64,000 bases of DNA from Metaphire vulgaris (lineage: Eukaryota; Annelida; Clitellata; Crassiclitellata; Megascolecidae): the NCBI GenBank assembly GCA_018105865.1, contig CM030832.1, positions 10,800,156 to 10,864,155 of the forward strand. The letters are read 5' to 3'. The notes under the pieces are model-generated. The model saw only the letters and a program-made list of their open reading frames with translations. It was not told the DNA's origin and made no database searches. How positions within the stretch are numbered: position 1 is the stretch's first letter; each line of letters starts with the position of its first letter. The translations under genes were made by a program, and so were the position numbers. Shown here piece after piece: positions 12,446 through 24,164 of the stretch.

Positions 12446-15400
12446 CATGTCTCTGATTGTTACTATTCTTCTTCTGAAACATCTGATTTGTCTGCGTCGG
12501 GTTGTAAGGTGCCAACAGTGTTCCGGTGGGATGGAGACGGCCAGAATGTGTTTCTCTCAGGAAGTTTTGACAACTGGAAGACAAAGATTCCATTAGTTAG
12601 AAGGTGATTTTTAAACTACTTAAAAGTTGATGCCATGGTTACATTTTCCATTTTTTCTTTCTTTTTAGAATCAGAAATCCAGGTCACTTATTTGTATTTA
12701 TATCGAGGAAAGTGTTTCTCTCAATGGATTTGCATTTAGATTGCTTATTGCCAATAACCATCATCCTCTTAAACCTCTTTACAGGTTCACATTTTCAAAC
12801 AAGATCAACTTATTTATACAGATACAGTATATTTACAGATTCATTTAGAAAGTAGAAAGATTTTATACATCTTTTGTAGTGAGTGTTTTTGTGCCTGCAC
12901 TTTCTATGAGTGTTAATTATGGCTGTTTGCAGAGTTGGCTACAAATTATCTGTGTGAGTGTGGGTGTTGGTGTGGGTGAAAATACAATTGTTAGACTGAG
13001 AAAATAGCTTTAAGTTTATGATTGTATGTTGAAAGTTTAATTTTAGTGTAACATATTCTGTCGCTGTTAAAAAAATGTTTTACTTGCAGTCAGGCAGGCT
13101 TTACAACAATTGTTGAAATCCCAGAGGGTACACACGAATACAAGTATATGGTTGATGGCCAATGGAAGTGTCTTCTAAATGAGGTAATTTGGTAAAAATT
13201 CATAAAGTCTCATTGAATATAAAGGTTTTTCTGGTATGCGGTTAAGCTGTGCAGCTGAAGAGTGTGGTGCATCTCTGTTCTGCGACTGCTGTAGATTTTA
13301 AAATCTATCAGTAGTTTTTTTAGATTCTTAATAGCTTTTAAAGGTTTTAAGGTTGGGCGACCTCAGACGATTGAATCCGTAGGTTAGAATCTTCTGAATC
13401 CTTATTGTGGACTTTTTGGGTCAGTCTTTGGGAAATTGCAGATTTTAGAAGAAACGATCTGAATATTGAAGAAAGAGATTAAGCTCAATGTTCTGAAATA
13501 ATAAATTGTAATGCTTAAGCCACCTTTTCTTTCCAGACTTTTAGTTGAAGAGCACCTGTTGATGTTGTAAAGTAAGGATGTCATTGCCATTTTAAAAAAT
13601 AATTTTCGGATAATTTTTTATGACTGGAGGATTAATTATGATCCGCATTGACAGTATGATCAAACCAATTTAGACAAAGCTGTTAAACCTCGTAAAGTCT
13701 TTGCATGTGATGGTTGCTATGAATTTGCAGAAGTTCAGTTTTGTTACAGAACATACTTTAATTGCATGCATGCATTGCATGCAGAAAAATTGCAGCCACT
13801 GTATGAAATAAAGAGTTTTGATGGAATTTCCAACTAGATAACAGTTTATTATGTAACCTATTGTATTTAAAGTCCTTAAATTAATTGCCGATACTAGAAA
13901 TCATCTACAATGCAGGATCATCCATCTGCAAGGCATACTGTCTGATTGTGCTGTGCTGGATTGCCTGTATATTATTGGCTGTATATCAAATGAAGTTTGC
14001 CACATTTATGAGCAGCTTTGATCATTCTTCCTTTAGAACTCCTGGGATTCACTTGTTCCATATGCTGCAATTGTACTTTCCATATTTTGTACTTGTATTT
14101 TGGGTCAACTTGCTATTAGAAGTTTGCCATTGGTTTTAATTTAGCTGGAAAACAAGGCTGCAAACCAGAGATACTTTTTTCTTCCCAAGTGACATCAGTT
14201 TCATTTTATACTCTTCTTATTGCTTTGCCAATGCTTTGTTGGTAAAATCTAGCAATCCAGTCATTGGCTCATTGTTTGCTGGTATTGATTGTCATGGACA
14301 TTTACTTTTATAGCTTGGTGCTGCTAATCAATATGTTTATTGAGCATGTTTCCTAGATTTCTGTTAATATGCATGTTCCTTAGGCTATCTGAAGGCATCC
14401 TCACCTTTGCAGATTTGTTGCTTATGATCTTGTTGCATGTTGTTTTGAATTTTTCCATCCTTTTCAGCTAATTTTGCATGTTAACTTCTAAAAATGTACA
14501 ACTTTTTGTTAGTTAGTTAGTTAGTTAATATGCCAACTTATATAGCGCTATAGTCACAGCAGGCCAAGATCAAGAGCGCTTTACAGATTGCACTTAAAAA
14601 TGAGATGTTAAACAAGTAACGTCTTTAGTCTGGTAACAAACATTTCTAGACTAGTCACGTTAGTCACAATGTCAGGCAGCGAATTCCAGAGGAGGATTCC
14701 CCGGGTGAAAGACCTCTCCCAAATTTCACTGTCTTAGATGGAGGGGGTACAACCAATTGGACCCGATTACATGAATAGCTGCCGCCGACAGTCAGTAAGC
14801 GATTTGCACAAGTTTTAGACTGGGCAGGCGGGATCATTGAGGGCCCGGAATGTCAGGCAGCATCTCTTGTAGATGATGCGCTCAGGGGATGCGCAGCCAG
14901 TGCAGCTTGTTTGAGTAAGTGGGTGACGTGCTCGCGCCCATCTGACACCGTAGATCATGCGGGCAGAAGCATTGAGGATCATCTGCAGACGGCTCAGTTG
15001 GGCATCTGGTTAAGGAGGATGCTGTTGCAAAGTCGATCCTCCTTGTTAAGATCTATAAACAATGCTTGATGGCTCATTGCACTCTTTCACTGTTTTTTCA
15101 ACCTTGGTTTTATTCTATATGCAATTATTTGGACTTATGAGCAGTCAATGTTTTATTTATGGGTCAACATTAGAAATTTGATGTAATACGACTATTAATT
15201 GCTGTAACTTTCTGTAAATTATTTATCAGTGACTTGATAATGGATTAAATTTTTTGATCTATTGCAGTGATCTGTATCCTGGTATTATCATTTAGTGTAT
15301 GCAGCAGATTGTGTGATATTGTTTTTGGCACGATATTGTTTTTATATTTTCAGCCAAAAGTGGAGTCTGAGCGTGGTAATCAGAGCAATGTTGTAACTGT

Positions 15401-18400
15401 AAAGAGCTCCGACTGTGATGTGTTTGAGGCTTTGAACGTTGATAGCGAATGCAGTGAGATTTAATTGATCTCTGAATAATTGAAATTGCTGAAATTTAAT
15501 TAATTATGATCTCAGTCAACAAGTGGTATATGGAGCAAATGGAATGAGCAATGGACAAGCTCAAAGAGCATGTAGAGAGCATAGCTAGCAGTGCAGAGAC
15601 TATGATTCAACAGTCTGATGTTTGCCAAAGATGATGTCCTTAAAAAAAACAAAGATGATTTATGAGATAGCAGCGCCTTCAAGACATTAGGACATGAACT
15701 ATGGCTCTTTCAGAATTTTTCCATTACACTCAAATACCCAAAGCCATTGATTCCATACATTTTTCCTGTTTCCTGCAGTCTAGATCATATGTAATATTGC
15801 TTCCAAGGGAGGTGAAGTTTTTCACATTTTCATACTCAGTCCTGTGTTATTCTTTTTTCCAATTTCTATCAGTCCCAACACCATCTTTATCTTCTGACAG
15901 GTCACCATTAGGCCATAACATCTTGCTTCATTGCTTGCAACCCCAAAACAATTTCTGAATGAAGAAAATGGTCCCCACTACAAGATTGTGCACCCAGCTC
16001 TAGAGTTTTGGTTTAAAATATGATAAAAATAGCTGCTTGCCCAGAACATTTTCAGACTGTTGATATATGGTAGAGAGATGTCTGGTTTTATAAATAGTAG
16101 TTATGGCTTTCTAAATGTGATAAAAACAAAAATTACAGCATATTCTATTGCAAGTTTCATTTGAATTTTTTTTAATCTGGACTAATCTGAGTACAGTTTG
16201 CATGGTATCGATATTCAAAGTGTTTCAAAGCTCAAAGCTTTTCATAGCTTTCAGTTCTTCTGGTTTTGTGAGTGTAAATTAGAGATCTCCTGGAGAACAT
16301 TTAAAAACTTTAGTCAGATTAATGTTCTACAAAATTTTCTGATAAATTTCCACATTTGTTTAATGTACTGTTTGGTATTGCCCCATTATATCTATCAGAG
16401 CTTCTCCATCTCTTAGCTACATCCTCTTTACTCGATCCCTGGACGGCCATGTCATCAGTCCATTACTCAAGGTCTCTTCAGTGTGCCTCAAGCATTATTC
16501 CTGAAATGAAGTTTTGAGTCAGTTGGCCCTATGGTTGGAATGCTTTTGACCCCCAGTATATGTAATTTATCAACTGCCGATTCTATGGCCCTATTTTTTA
16601 AATGACGTAAAATTCATTTCGTTATCGATATGTAGTAATCATGGTAGTAATCATAGCAGGAGCACTTATGAGTGATTCTTTAGAAGAGGCGCTATACAAA
16701 TATTCTGTTACATTGCACTTCTTATATTGAAAGTCTGTTTCAACAAGGTTTATAAATGGTGATACAGGAACTGGTCATAGCTGTTGTAGCGTCTTTCTTG
16801 CAGGTGCCAAAGTAGCTGCAGAGGATGATTGGACACAGTATGTTCCTACTGCTAGTCCTGGTTACAACCATTTGCGTGCTGGTCCTCCTCTTTTGCCACC
16901 ACATCTTGTATGCTCTGTGCTAAACCAACCAACGCCAACACACGTGAGTTTTAGATTGAAGTTTTGTTGTTAAACCCAGAGCAGACCATAGCTTTAAGCT
17001 TCTGTCAAATATTAACACTCTTGCTGCCTGTTTGTCTGGATGCTAGAATGAATGATCGGCCTACTTGGCATTGCATTACCGGTTCCCGTCTGAATACCGA
17101 AGTTAGGCAGTGTCAAGCGCGGCTCGTACTGGGATGGGTGACTGTTAGGATTGAGACGTGATGCAGCGATCAACCAAGCCATTGGTGTGGATACATTGGT
17201 AGCAACATTGACCTGCAAAGCTAAATGGCAGGTTTAGAGAGAGCAATGGGAAACTACTCTAAATTAATGGCCTAAGCCACCTGCTTCTCTGCTTGTCTAG
17301 TACACCGAGATCAGTGCAGGACCCTACATTTGTTGAGGACAGGACTAACTTTACCTTTGCTATACTGTAATGAACAGGGATTTTTGGCCTGTGGCAAATC
17401 ATACACACAGCCTTTTATTGCACTTGGTAGATGCCAGCAAACAGCATTGGTCCGATTTCAGATTTATCTTTTGAATTCCGGCCTATATTCAGTGGCGTTG
17501 CTAGGGTTGGTGTCACCCAGTGCGGTAAAATCGTGGTGTCACCCATTTAGACTTGGGACCACTTCTAAATCTTTCTTATTTTTCCTTCTCAAATACCGTG
17601 ACAAGCAAAAAAAAGGTCATCCTTGTCCGTGACAAGCAAAAAAAAGGTCATCCTTGTTTGGTGTCACCCCCTAGATGGTGTCACCCGGTGCTGTCCGCAC
17701 CCCCCTCTCGACGCCACTGCCTATATTACACTTCCATCCAGGTTATATTTGGTTGTCCATGTGGTCTTGTTTAACCCCTTAACTGGGGACCCTGGATATA
17801 TCCGTTCATTTTACATTGAGTTACAGTTAAATACCCAGTTAAGGGGTTAATGGCATTGCATTCACCATTGACTTAGATAAAAGCCTATTTTCTGTCAGTG
17901 TGTCTATACCATTGCATACCCACATTTCATTACAGTGAATTAAATAGCTTCTCACAAAAACCTTGTAAACTTAATGTATCTTGCTATGATCTTTTGCTAA
18001 AATCCCTAAGATCCTTGTCGATCCTTATCTTGCTTACATTTTTGTGCTGTTTTAATTTTTGAATTTTTATTTCAGGATAACCCGTCTGTACTGGCAGAAC
18101 CAAATCATGTTTTACTTAATCATCTTTATACACTTTCGATTAAGGTTAGTTACTGTAATCTCAGTTATTTTTAGGTCTTTTATCCATTACATTAAATCCA
18201 TTACATATTTATTTAAATAATGTATTTGTTCATAAATTGTCTATTCAGCAAATATCAGTTGAAGCCTTTTAATGAATTAATTGTTTTTAGTAGAGAGATG
18301 CACTAATACCTACGACTGTTGTTACCGGTCTACCGATAAAAAAAAAAACTATCAGCCGATTAATTATTGATTTTTTCATATTTCTTTGTCTATTACTGAC

Positions 18401-18730
18401 TTTACCATCAAATGAATAGAATCAATGCTATCGCTTCATTCCATCCATCCATCCATCCATCCATCCATCATTCACAAGTAATTGAGGTAAATGGAATTAT
18501 TATCTGCATCAGCCGATGATAATTATCAGCCAATAATTGGTGCACCTATGGTTTTGAGTAAGGAAAATGTGTCCTATAGACGCAAGTAGCTTGCTCTGGA
18601 TTAGTCATAATTGAACTGTCACATGATATATTTATGTTTCTGTTTTCAGGATGGAGTTTTGGCTCTTAGTGCTACTCACAGATATCGGAGGAAATATATA
18701 ACAACATTATTATATAAACCTATTAATTAG
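12446..18730 (+). CDS. PRKAB: 5'-AMP-activated protein kinase beta subunit
   Basis: Six exons, all with GT-AG junctions and matching phases: 12446-12603, 13090-13183, 15354-15453, 16804-16943, 18076-18144, 18650-18730 (stop TAG). They encode 213 residues. Exons 1-3 hold the carbohydrate-binding module (TVFRWDGDGQNVFLSGSFDN, then VDGQW), with the two glycogen-contacting tryptophans (SFDNW, DGQW) and the Asn of QSNVV conserved. The exon 1/2 junction encodes PLVRS, placing a serine at the position of human Ser108 in the drug/metabolite site. Exons 4-6 form the C-terminal domain that binds the alpha and gamma subunits (PPLLPPHL, EPNHVLLNHLY, ATHRYRRKYITTLLYKPIN). The protein scaffolds AMPK and tethers it to glycogen. 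The N-terminal part is upstream, possibly 4416-4655. A polyadenylation signal AATAAA lies at 19243. Paralogue type (beta1 or beta2) cannot be told. Confidence 0.96.
14513..15052 (-). mobile_element. LINE 3' end with (TTAG)n tail, in PRKAB intron 2
   Basis: The plus strand reads (TTAG)n, then CTTATATAGCGCTA, then a CG-richer stretch to GCAAAGTCGATCC. The same order (short tandem tail, TTATATAGCGC, AGAGCGCTTTACA, then the reverse complement of the ORF2 tail) is seen at 61807-62400, where the reverse transcriptase is attached. This is therefore a 5'-truncated minus-strand copy of that LINE. Confidence 0.75.
16640..16730 (+). repeat. Retroposon 3' tail
   Basis: The phrase GAAGAGGCGCTATACAAAT resembles the GCGCTATATAA signature at the 3' ends of the LINE and SINE copies elsewhere in the window (31270, 33255, 44868). 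The sequence just upstream (16380-16640) may be the decayed end of a LINE coding region, but I cannot support a reading frame. It lies in PRKAB intron 3. Confidence 0.4.
17054..17170 (+). pseudogene. 5S rRNA-derived sequence (SINE3-like or pseudogene)
   Basis: About 115 bp aligns along its length with animal 5S rRNA: CCCGTCTGAATACCGAAGTT corresponds to the CGUCUGAUCUCGGAAGCU region, and GTACTGGGATGGGTGACT to the GUACUUGGAUGGGAGACC region that carries the internal polymerase III promoter. The 3' part is more diverged (ATTGAGACGTGATGC against AAUACCGGGUGCUGUA). It sits alone in PRKAB intron 4 on the sense strand, not in a 5S array. A 5S-headed SINE or a retroposed 5S copy both fit; a functional 5S gene is unlikely. 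Confidence 0.7.
17490..17719. mobile_element. hAT MITE (230 bp) with perfect TSD
   Basis: Termini CAGTGGCGTTGC and CGACGCCACTG are inverted repeats, flanked by the exact 8-bp duplication CCTATATT (17482-17489 and 17720-17727). Inside is a tandem duplication of a 31-bp unit centred on GACAAGCAAAAAAAAGGTCA (two copies at about 17598-17659). It lies in PRKAB intron 4. Confidence 0.93.
17775..17846. mobile_element. 72-bp piggyBac-type micro-MITE
   Basis: Perfect terminal inverted repeats CCCCTTAACTGGG/CCCAGTTAAGGGG sit directly between two TTAA tetranucleotides (17771-17774 and 17847-17850), the target specificity of piggyBac transposases. The 46-bp interior has no coding potential. A shorter palindrome of the same design (TTAATCCCC...GGGGTTAA) is at 2408-2430. 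Confidence 0.85.
18440..18470. repeat. (CATC)n microsatellite
   Basis: Seven tandem CATC units in PRKAB intron 5, within a decayed repeat whose flanks carry CAGCCGATTAATTATTG and CAATAATTGGTGCA-like inverted sequence. Confidence 0.9.
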
Positions 18731-20097
18731 CGGCAATATATCTGATTAAAATGACTATTGTATTTTTGCAACACACATATATTCATGTGTTAAAAATTAT
18801 GTCTCTTCTTGAATCTGTTGTGCCTGTTGAGCATTGGCATGGTAGCCACAGGAGCCCGGGACCAGTTGTGAGATTCATCCAAAACTGGTGAGTATTTGGG
18901 AGGGGGGTCGTATTAGAAAACCCACCAGATAGTAGAGTTTAAAGCATTTGAGGCAGCAACCTTTTTTGCTCATCAAGACTTTTTGGCCAAAAATGTCAAA
19001 ATGCCCCTTCCCTATTCTGGAGAATCCTGGTAATGCCACTGCTGTTGAGAATGTCTGCACCACCAGTTTCATTTTGACAATTATTTGCTTTAGGCTTTAA
19101 GGAATTTTCTTATCCATTCATTGAGTTCTGACTTACTCGTGTGATATGTTACGATTATCACAGAAGATTAGGATTTTGAACTGTGGCTAAAATGCCAGAA
19201 ACGGTTGTTAATCCAAATATGGTAGTTGTGAATGAGTGAAAAAATAAATGTCACTTGTGTGAAATGAACAATTTGATCAAAATTTTGGTGCTTAATTAGA
19301 ACAATTTGAGGTGAGCCATTTTTGTTGAATCATAAATGTGCCTTGTTCCAAAATAAATTCAGTATTAACTAATGCAATGTGTTTTTACTTAGTTTATAAA
19401 GTAGACCTATCGGTATTTCTAAGCATTAAAAGCAAGACTGTGTGGCTTGTCATTCAAAATGACCTAAGACTTGAATAGAGTTTGATGCCAATCTTCACTC
19501 ATTATCGGCTTAATGTCGTGTCATCTGCACTATTAACTTGCAGAAAAAAACTACCGGTAATTGTTTTGGAAGCACTTGATAGAACCAAGGTTTGAAAAAT
19601 TTGCATCATTCTTGGTTGCTTTTTGGCATACCTTTGTCCATGGCTATTATAAAAAAATATGAGCAGTGTTTTATTCAGACCTGTTGGGGGGAGATTCCCC
19701 ACCATCACAAAATCCCCCAAATTCCAGCACTGACACAAATTTTTGTATTTAAATGTGTCTCTTCCCCTCCAAGTCAATTCCCTCCCCCAAAGGCCTGTGA
19801 TGTAGCTTTTGACCACGCTATAATAAATATCATATAGGCCTAGATGAATATGCCTAAAGTCTGCAAATAGAGCGCACGGTCTTAAACTCGAATAGGCCTA
19901 TAAGGGCCTATTTAAAAACATCTGCCGCTGGAAAGCTCACGAGGCTTTCCCAAGCCCTTAGTCGGACTAAATTCCACTTGCACGTCTGATATATACAGTA
20001 ATTAATTGATAGTCTTCCTATACTTAGGACTATGAGCGCTGGGTTACTGGGTCTTTTCAATTCTATCCTCAAATCTGAGCAAGATATCAGGGGCGTA
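18731..20097. other. PRKAB 3' flank, no gene seen
   Basis: The flank contains the likely PRKAB polyadenylation signal AATAAA at 19243-19248. At about 18850-19045 lies a decayed MITE ending GGTAATGCCACTG with a CTTTTTTGCTCATCAAG motif. At 19664-19732 a short hAT-like unit (CAGTGTTTTATTC...CCAGCACTG) resembles the element at 24697. No coding exon found. Confidence 0.45.
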
Positions 20098-20787
20098 GCG
20101 ACGGAGGGTACATTAGTTAAACTATAACTAAATTTAAACTAAAAATAACTTACGTAGTTAAACTTGTAGTTGCAAACTAACTTTCTAAAATAGTTAACTA
20201 AACTAAAAAATATAGTTGAACTTTTACTTTTGCAACTAATTTTACAACTATTTCCTAGGTATCATGTATGTTCATGAAAACATAGACGATGCTCGCAACA
20301 TGAACATACCAGTCAATGAACCATTGAAATCATTAATTATTGTCTTTTTAATATTTAAGTCTTAGTCTAGGCTGCAGGAAAACAAGTTTGTCAAGTTTGT
20401 TTGGAAAAAATGACCAAGAAAAGAATAGATTGAAGAGGGATTGTTATTGAGAATTCGGGACACCAACTAAAAAGTTTTAGTTAAACTATTTAGTTACTAA
20501 CTAACAATTTTCAGTTAAACTGTCATTTTAACTAAACTATATTTAATTAAACTATGGAGATAACTAAAAAATTTAGTTAACTAAAATTTTAGTTAATTAG
20601 TTGCTAACTTTTAGTTAGCAACTAATTAGTTAACTATATATAGTTGCTTATCACTGTATATACCCCATAAAACAAGCTACCTTAAAATTTCTAATGTGTT
20701 TTTAAAGATTTTAAGTTTTTAAAGATTTATATCCCCCTAAATCACATTATACCCCCTCCCCCAATAAAATTTCGGGCTACACCCCTG
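20098..20787. mobile_element. hAT element (690 bp) with perfect TSD
   Basis: Ends CAGGGGCGTAGCG and GGCTACACCCCTG form inverted repeats; both flanks carry CAAGATAT (20090-20097 and 20788-20795). The interior is dominated by AGTTAACTAA-type repeats in both orientations (about 20110-20650), probably a second foldback element inserted in the first. No transposase frame. Confidence 0.9.
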
Positions 20788-20972
20788 CAAGATATCTGGC
20801 CTATATTAAATTTTAGTGTGATGATGCTTTTCAAGTTTTGTAGTTTTGTACGCTCGAAACAATTTTTGCTGGATCGACTTCATTTTTGCATGCGCTGAAG
20901 CTCAATCGGCGCCTTTTTCGACGAATCTGCACTTGGCTGAGGGCTCATCCATCTATAGTGCGTAGCCTACGC

Positions 20973-21158
20973 CAGTGACGTGCAGAGGGGCTGGGCGGCG
21001 GCCCCGGGTATTCACCAGATGGAGGCATCTAAATTGACTCGACAACCTTGTTTTGCTCGTCTATACTTTTTTGGAAAGTTGGAAACCCTCGAAATTAGCT
21101 ATTTGGCCCCGAACATCCACACTAGATAAGGGCATCTAAATTGTCTGGCACGCCACTG
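20973..21158. mobile_element. Possible hAT MITE
   Basis: Starts CAGTGACGTGCAGAGG and ends GTCTGGCACGCCACTG. The inverted termini are recognisable but I see no clean 8-bp duplication, so the boundaries are approximate. Confidence 0.5.
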
Positions 21159-21236
21159 AGTCGTACGCATAAAAGGCATATTTCAACCCGTCCCCCGTTT
21201 GCACACCGTACATAGGCAAAACCTCCTAAATCCAAC

Positions 21237-21390
21237 CAGGGGCGTAGCCAGGAATTTGATTGGGGATGTAATGTGATTTGTGGGTATAAATCTTTAAAAA
21301 CTTTTAAAATCTTAAACACATTAAACACTTTAAGGTAGACTGATTTTGGGGAGGGTATATATACCGATAAACCCCGTCGCTACGCCCCTG
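21237..21390. mobile_element. hAT MITE (154 bp) with perfect TSD
   Basis: Inverted ends CAGGGGCGTAGCCAGG and GTCGCTACGCCCCTG with the exact duplication AATCCAAC on both sides (21229-21236 and 21391-21398). The ends match the 690-bp element at 20098, so the two belong to one family. Confidence 0.93.
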
Positions 21391-21931
21391 AATCCAACCT
21401 CTTCCTCCATCAGTGCGTACGTACTATAGGCCTACAGATGGACTCTTGTCGTATCTTTCGTGCATGACGATGTACAGGACCCTTCCGAATTTTCAAAACT
21501 TTGCCTTGACCCCAAAATCGAGACAATAATTATGAGAAATCGTTTACTGCAAATAGCGACGCCGACACGTTCGAGTCCAACTGGACCGAAATTTCTGCTG
21601 CAATGACTTCACGTCAAGATCTTTTGTAATTCACTACTGTCAGGTATTCGCGTCTAAGCGAACTATTGACATGAATAGTTATTGTCAAATTTTGAAGTTT
21701 GTCATGACGTCAGGTGTTCCATATGCAAAAAAATTTTTCCTAACACCTGCTTTATATTTGCACCAATTAGGCCAAAACTCATTTGATGCTTATAGCGAAT
21801 CTGGATTTTTAAATATTTGGGGCTGTCGTCAATCGAGGAGGGTGTGTTAGCCTGATGACGCTTGATGAGGAGAGGGATTGATGCACATTATGACCATACA
21901 TTTCGGCTTCAGACTAACCTAGTTAACGTAA

Positions 21932-22338
21932 GGGGCTGTCCATTAATTATGTCAACAATTTTTGGGCAATTTTTGACTCCCTCCCCTTGTCAACAACTGT
22001 CAACTTTCACTTAACCCCCCATAATTACGTCAAAAACTTTTGACCACCCCCTTCCAAGATCAATGACAGGTCCCAATAACAAGGTTATTATTTTTTGTGT
22101 TGATGATCATTTTTTCCTTTTTTGCTCATCGAATGTCAAAATGTGGTGGTGATGACCTTTTGCCATGCTTTTTTCCATTGTAATAAGTAGTATTCCATGA
22201 AATTTCCTATTTTTTGATTATTTGTAAAAGTGAAATTGTTGACGTCAACTTCTCTTGACCCCCCTCCCCCTGTCAACAACTGTCAAACTGTTTCCAACCC
22301 CTCCTCCTAAAATGTTGATGTATTTAATGGACAACCCC
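21932..22338. mobile_element. MITE with GGGGCTGTCCATTAAT termini, TAA duplication (copy 1)
   Basis: Begins GGGGCTGTCCATTAATTATG and ends as its imperfect reverse complement (ATTTAATGGACAACCCC), flanked by TAA on both sides. A 3-bp TWA duplication is typical of PIF/Harbinger-type insertion. Internal repeats alternate GTCAACAACTGTCAA with a GATGATCATTTTTTCC...GCTCATCG motif. Other copies: 31703, 36986 and 56756. Confidence 0.85.
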
Positions 22339-22512
22339 TAATGCATAATATTTGACTGTTCTATTTGTCGTGTTCCAGTGTTTTGTAGCCTAATTATGAT
22401 TGTTCTCCAAATCTAGAAAATGCTAGAAACCGTTTATTGAAAACAACAAACACCGATAAATTATGAACCCTACTATAGGCCAAAATTTTCATTGCAATGA
22501 CATCGCCGTATT

Positions 22513-22703
22513 CAGTGGCGGCTCTAGGATTTGGCAAGTGGGGGGGCCGTTGGGGGGCAACTTCTAATCATGGGGGGCCAACTATTTGTTGTTTAATGTA
22601 TGTATCATTAAGTATAGGGTCCCAACTGGGGGGCCACTGGGGGGGCCAGGCACTCAATAGGGGGCACGGGCCCCCCCTGGCCCCCCCGGTGGAGCCGCCA
22701 CTG
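22513..22703. mobile_element. hAT MITE (191 bp) with perfect TSD
   Basis: Inverted ends CAGTGGCGGCTCTAGG and GGTGGAGCCGCCACTG; both flanks carry GCCGTATT (22505-22512 and 22704-22711). The interior consists of long G runs followed by C runs, so a single strand could fold into a near-complete hairpin. Confidence 0.93.
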
Positions 22704-22926
22704 GCCGTATTATCGTGGCCACGAGGAGACAGCTATACTCGTCCATATTCCAGCATAGTCTAGTTCGTGCAAAACCAATGCGACACTTTTATTTGGCATG
22801 AGAGAGGTGTGACACTTTGCATGCTGTCATACGATCTGCAATAATGCTCTAGAGTCTAGAGTTCAGAATTTGAATCCAGTATCTCAACCAAATTCCGATA
22901 GCAACTGAGGCCAGCCGCCTGAGCGG

Positions 22927-23217
22927 CGGTTCCACGTTTGGGATGAATGGGGATGCATCCCCCCACCGAGATTTTTTTGTTTTTCAGCGTTTCAGGGAGT
23001 TTACCGATGCCGGTTATTATTTGTATGCAAAACAGAGCTGATGACCTTTTTTGGCTTGGAAATCTTTTTCAGCAAGTTTGCTTTACATTTGCTGGGCAAA
23101 ACACTGTTAATGGCTTTTTTTGCTTGTCAACCGTTTACGGGATTTCATTTCAACCCCCACCAAATTCCTAAAATTCATTGCTGAGCCTCCCACCAAGAAT
23201 TCCTGGAACCGCCACTG
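22927..23217. mobile_element. hAT MITE, GCGGTTCCA family (copy 1)
   Basis: Begins GCGGTTCCACGTTTGGGATG and ends CCTGGAACCGCCACTG, matching the elements at 27595 and 34519. It contains GATGACCTTTTTTGGCTTG and TTTTTTTGCTTGTCAACC motifs. The left end is mutated and no duplication is visible. Confidence 0.75.
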
Positions 23218-23229
23218 AATGGGGCTCCT

Positions 23230-24164
23230 GGGGCCGTCCATAAAGTACGTCAAGCTTGAGGTGGAGGGGTCTAAGAAAGTGTGACAGTTTTTGACAGAGG
23301 CAATGACCACTGTGACGTCACACTTTCAGTATAAATAGACCCTCAAATATATCTGATAGGAGCTATAGTAGGGCCTAACAGCGTTTGAGGGAGGACGTTT
23401 TTTGCTCATTTGCACTTTTTTGCCCGAGATACATAAAATGTTATGCATTCTTTACCATTTCCGGCAGATAAAGATCTGTTTCGCTACTGAAAATTGAGCT
23501 CGAAGTTCGAATGTATTAAACAGAAAACCTGCGCGGTGTAATTTATAGTTTACGGACAAATCGCCCCCAGCAACTCGCCCCCGGTAACTCACCCCCGAAT
23601 AAAAATGTTTTGCGGAAAATCCGCCCCCAGCAACGCGCCCCCCAATTCGCCAGCTCGCTAAAAAATGAGGGCAAATCAAATTTCAGTTCAAATTTCAATA
23701 GCAATATAAATACGCAATTGTCTCGGTTGTTATGGGCACCTCAAGCCGTTAAGAACTGGCTTAAACTGGTCTAGAGCAGTAGGTCTAACTGTTGACACCA
23801 CAAGCCATTATGGCTTTGCGTGTTTAGAGGCTTACTATAATTATAAAAACTATGTACCGCAACCCCAACTAGAATCGGACGATCGTCGCTCTAGTTAAGG
23901 CTACAGTTAAATATACTGAGGGCGAGTTACCGGGGGAGAGTTACTGGGGGCGAATTGTCTGGGGGCGAGTTGTACCTGGGTACGAATTTACCGGGGGCGA
24001 GTTACTGGGGGCGAGTTACCGGGGGCGAGTTACTGGGGGCGAGTTTTCCGTATCCCGTAATTTATGGACGACGCTTCAAGGGGATCCGAGATTTGTGACA
24101 GGTCGTGACAGCGGGAGGGGTCAAAAACTGCCAAAATAGCATGGCGTACTTTATGGACGGCCCC
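23230..24164. mobile_element. ISL2EU-like element with nested foldback insertion
   Basis: Outer ends GGGGCCGTCCATAAAGTACG and CGTACTTTATGGACGGCCCC are inverted repeats. I recall this terminus from ISL2EU/PIF-type elements of marine invertebrates, so the family name is from memory. Inside, 23547-24057 is a second element flanked by the direct repeat TAATTTAT; its two arms consist of CTCGCCCCCAGTAA and CTCGCCCCCGGTAA units on the left and their complements on the right. No coding capacity. Confidence 0.7.

Noticed and set aside
17054..17170. A functional 5S rRNA gene
   Set aside because: It is a single copy in an intron with a diverged 3' third; no T-run terminator follows at the expected place.
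23550..24060. A CRISPR array suggested by regular G/C-rich repeats
   Set aside because: The units are contiguous without unique spacers, lie in inverted arms, and the sequence is animal nuclear DNA.
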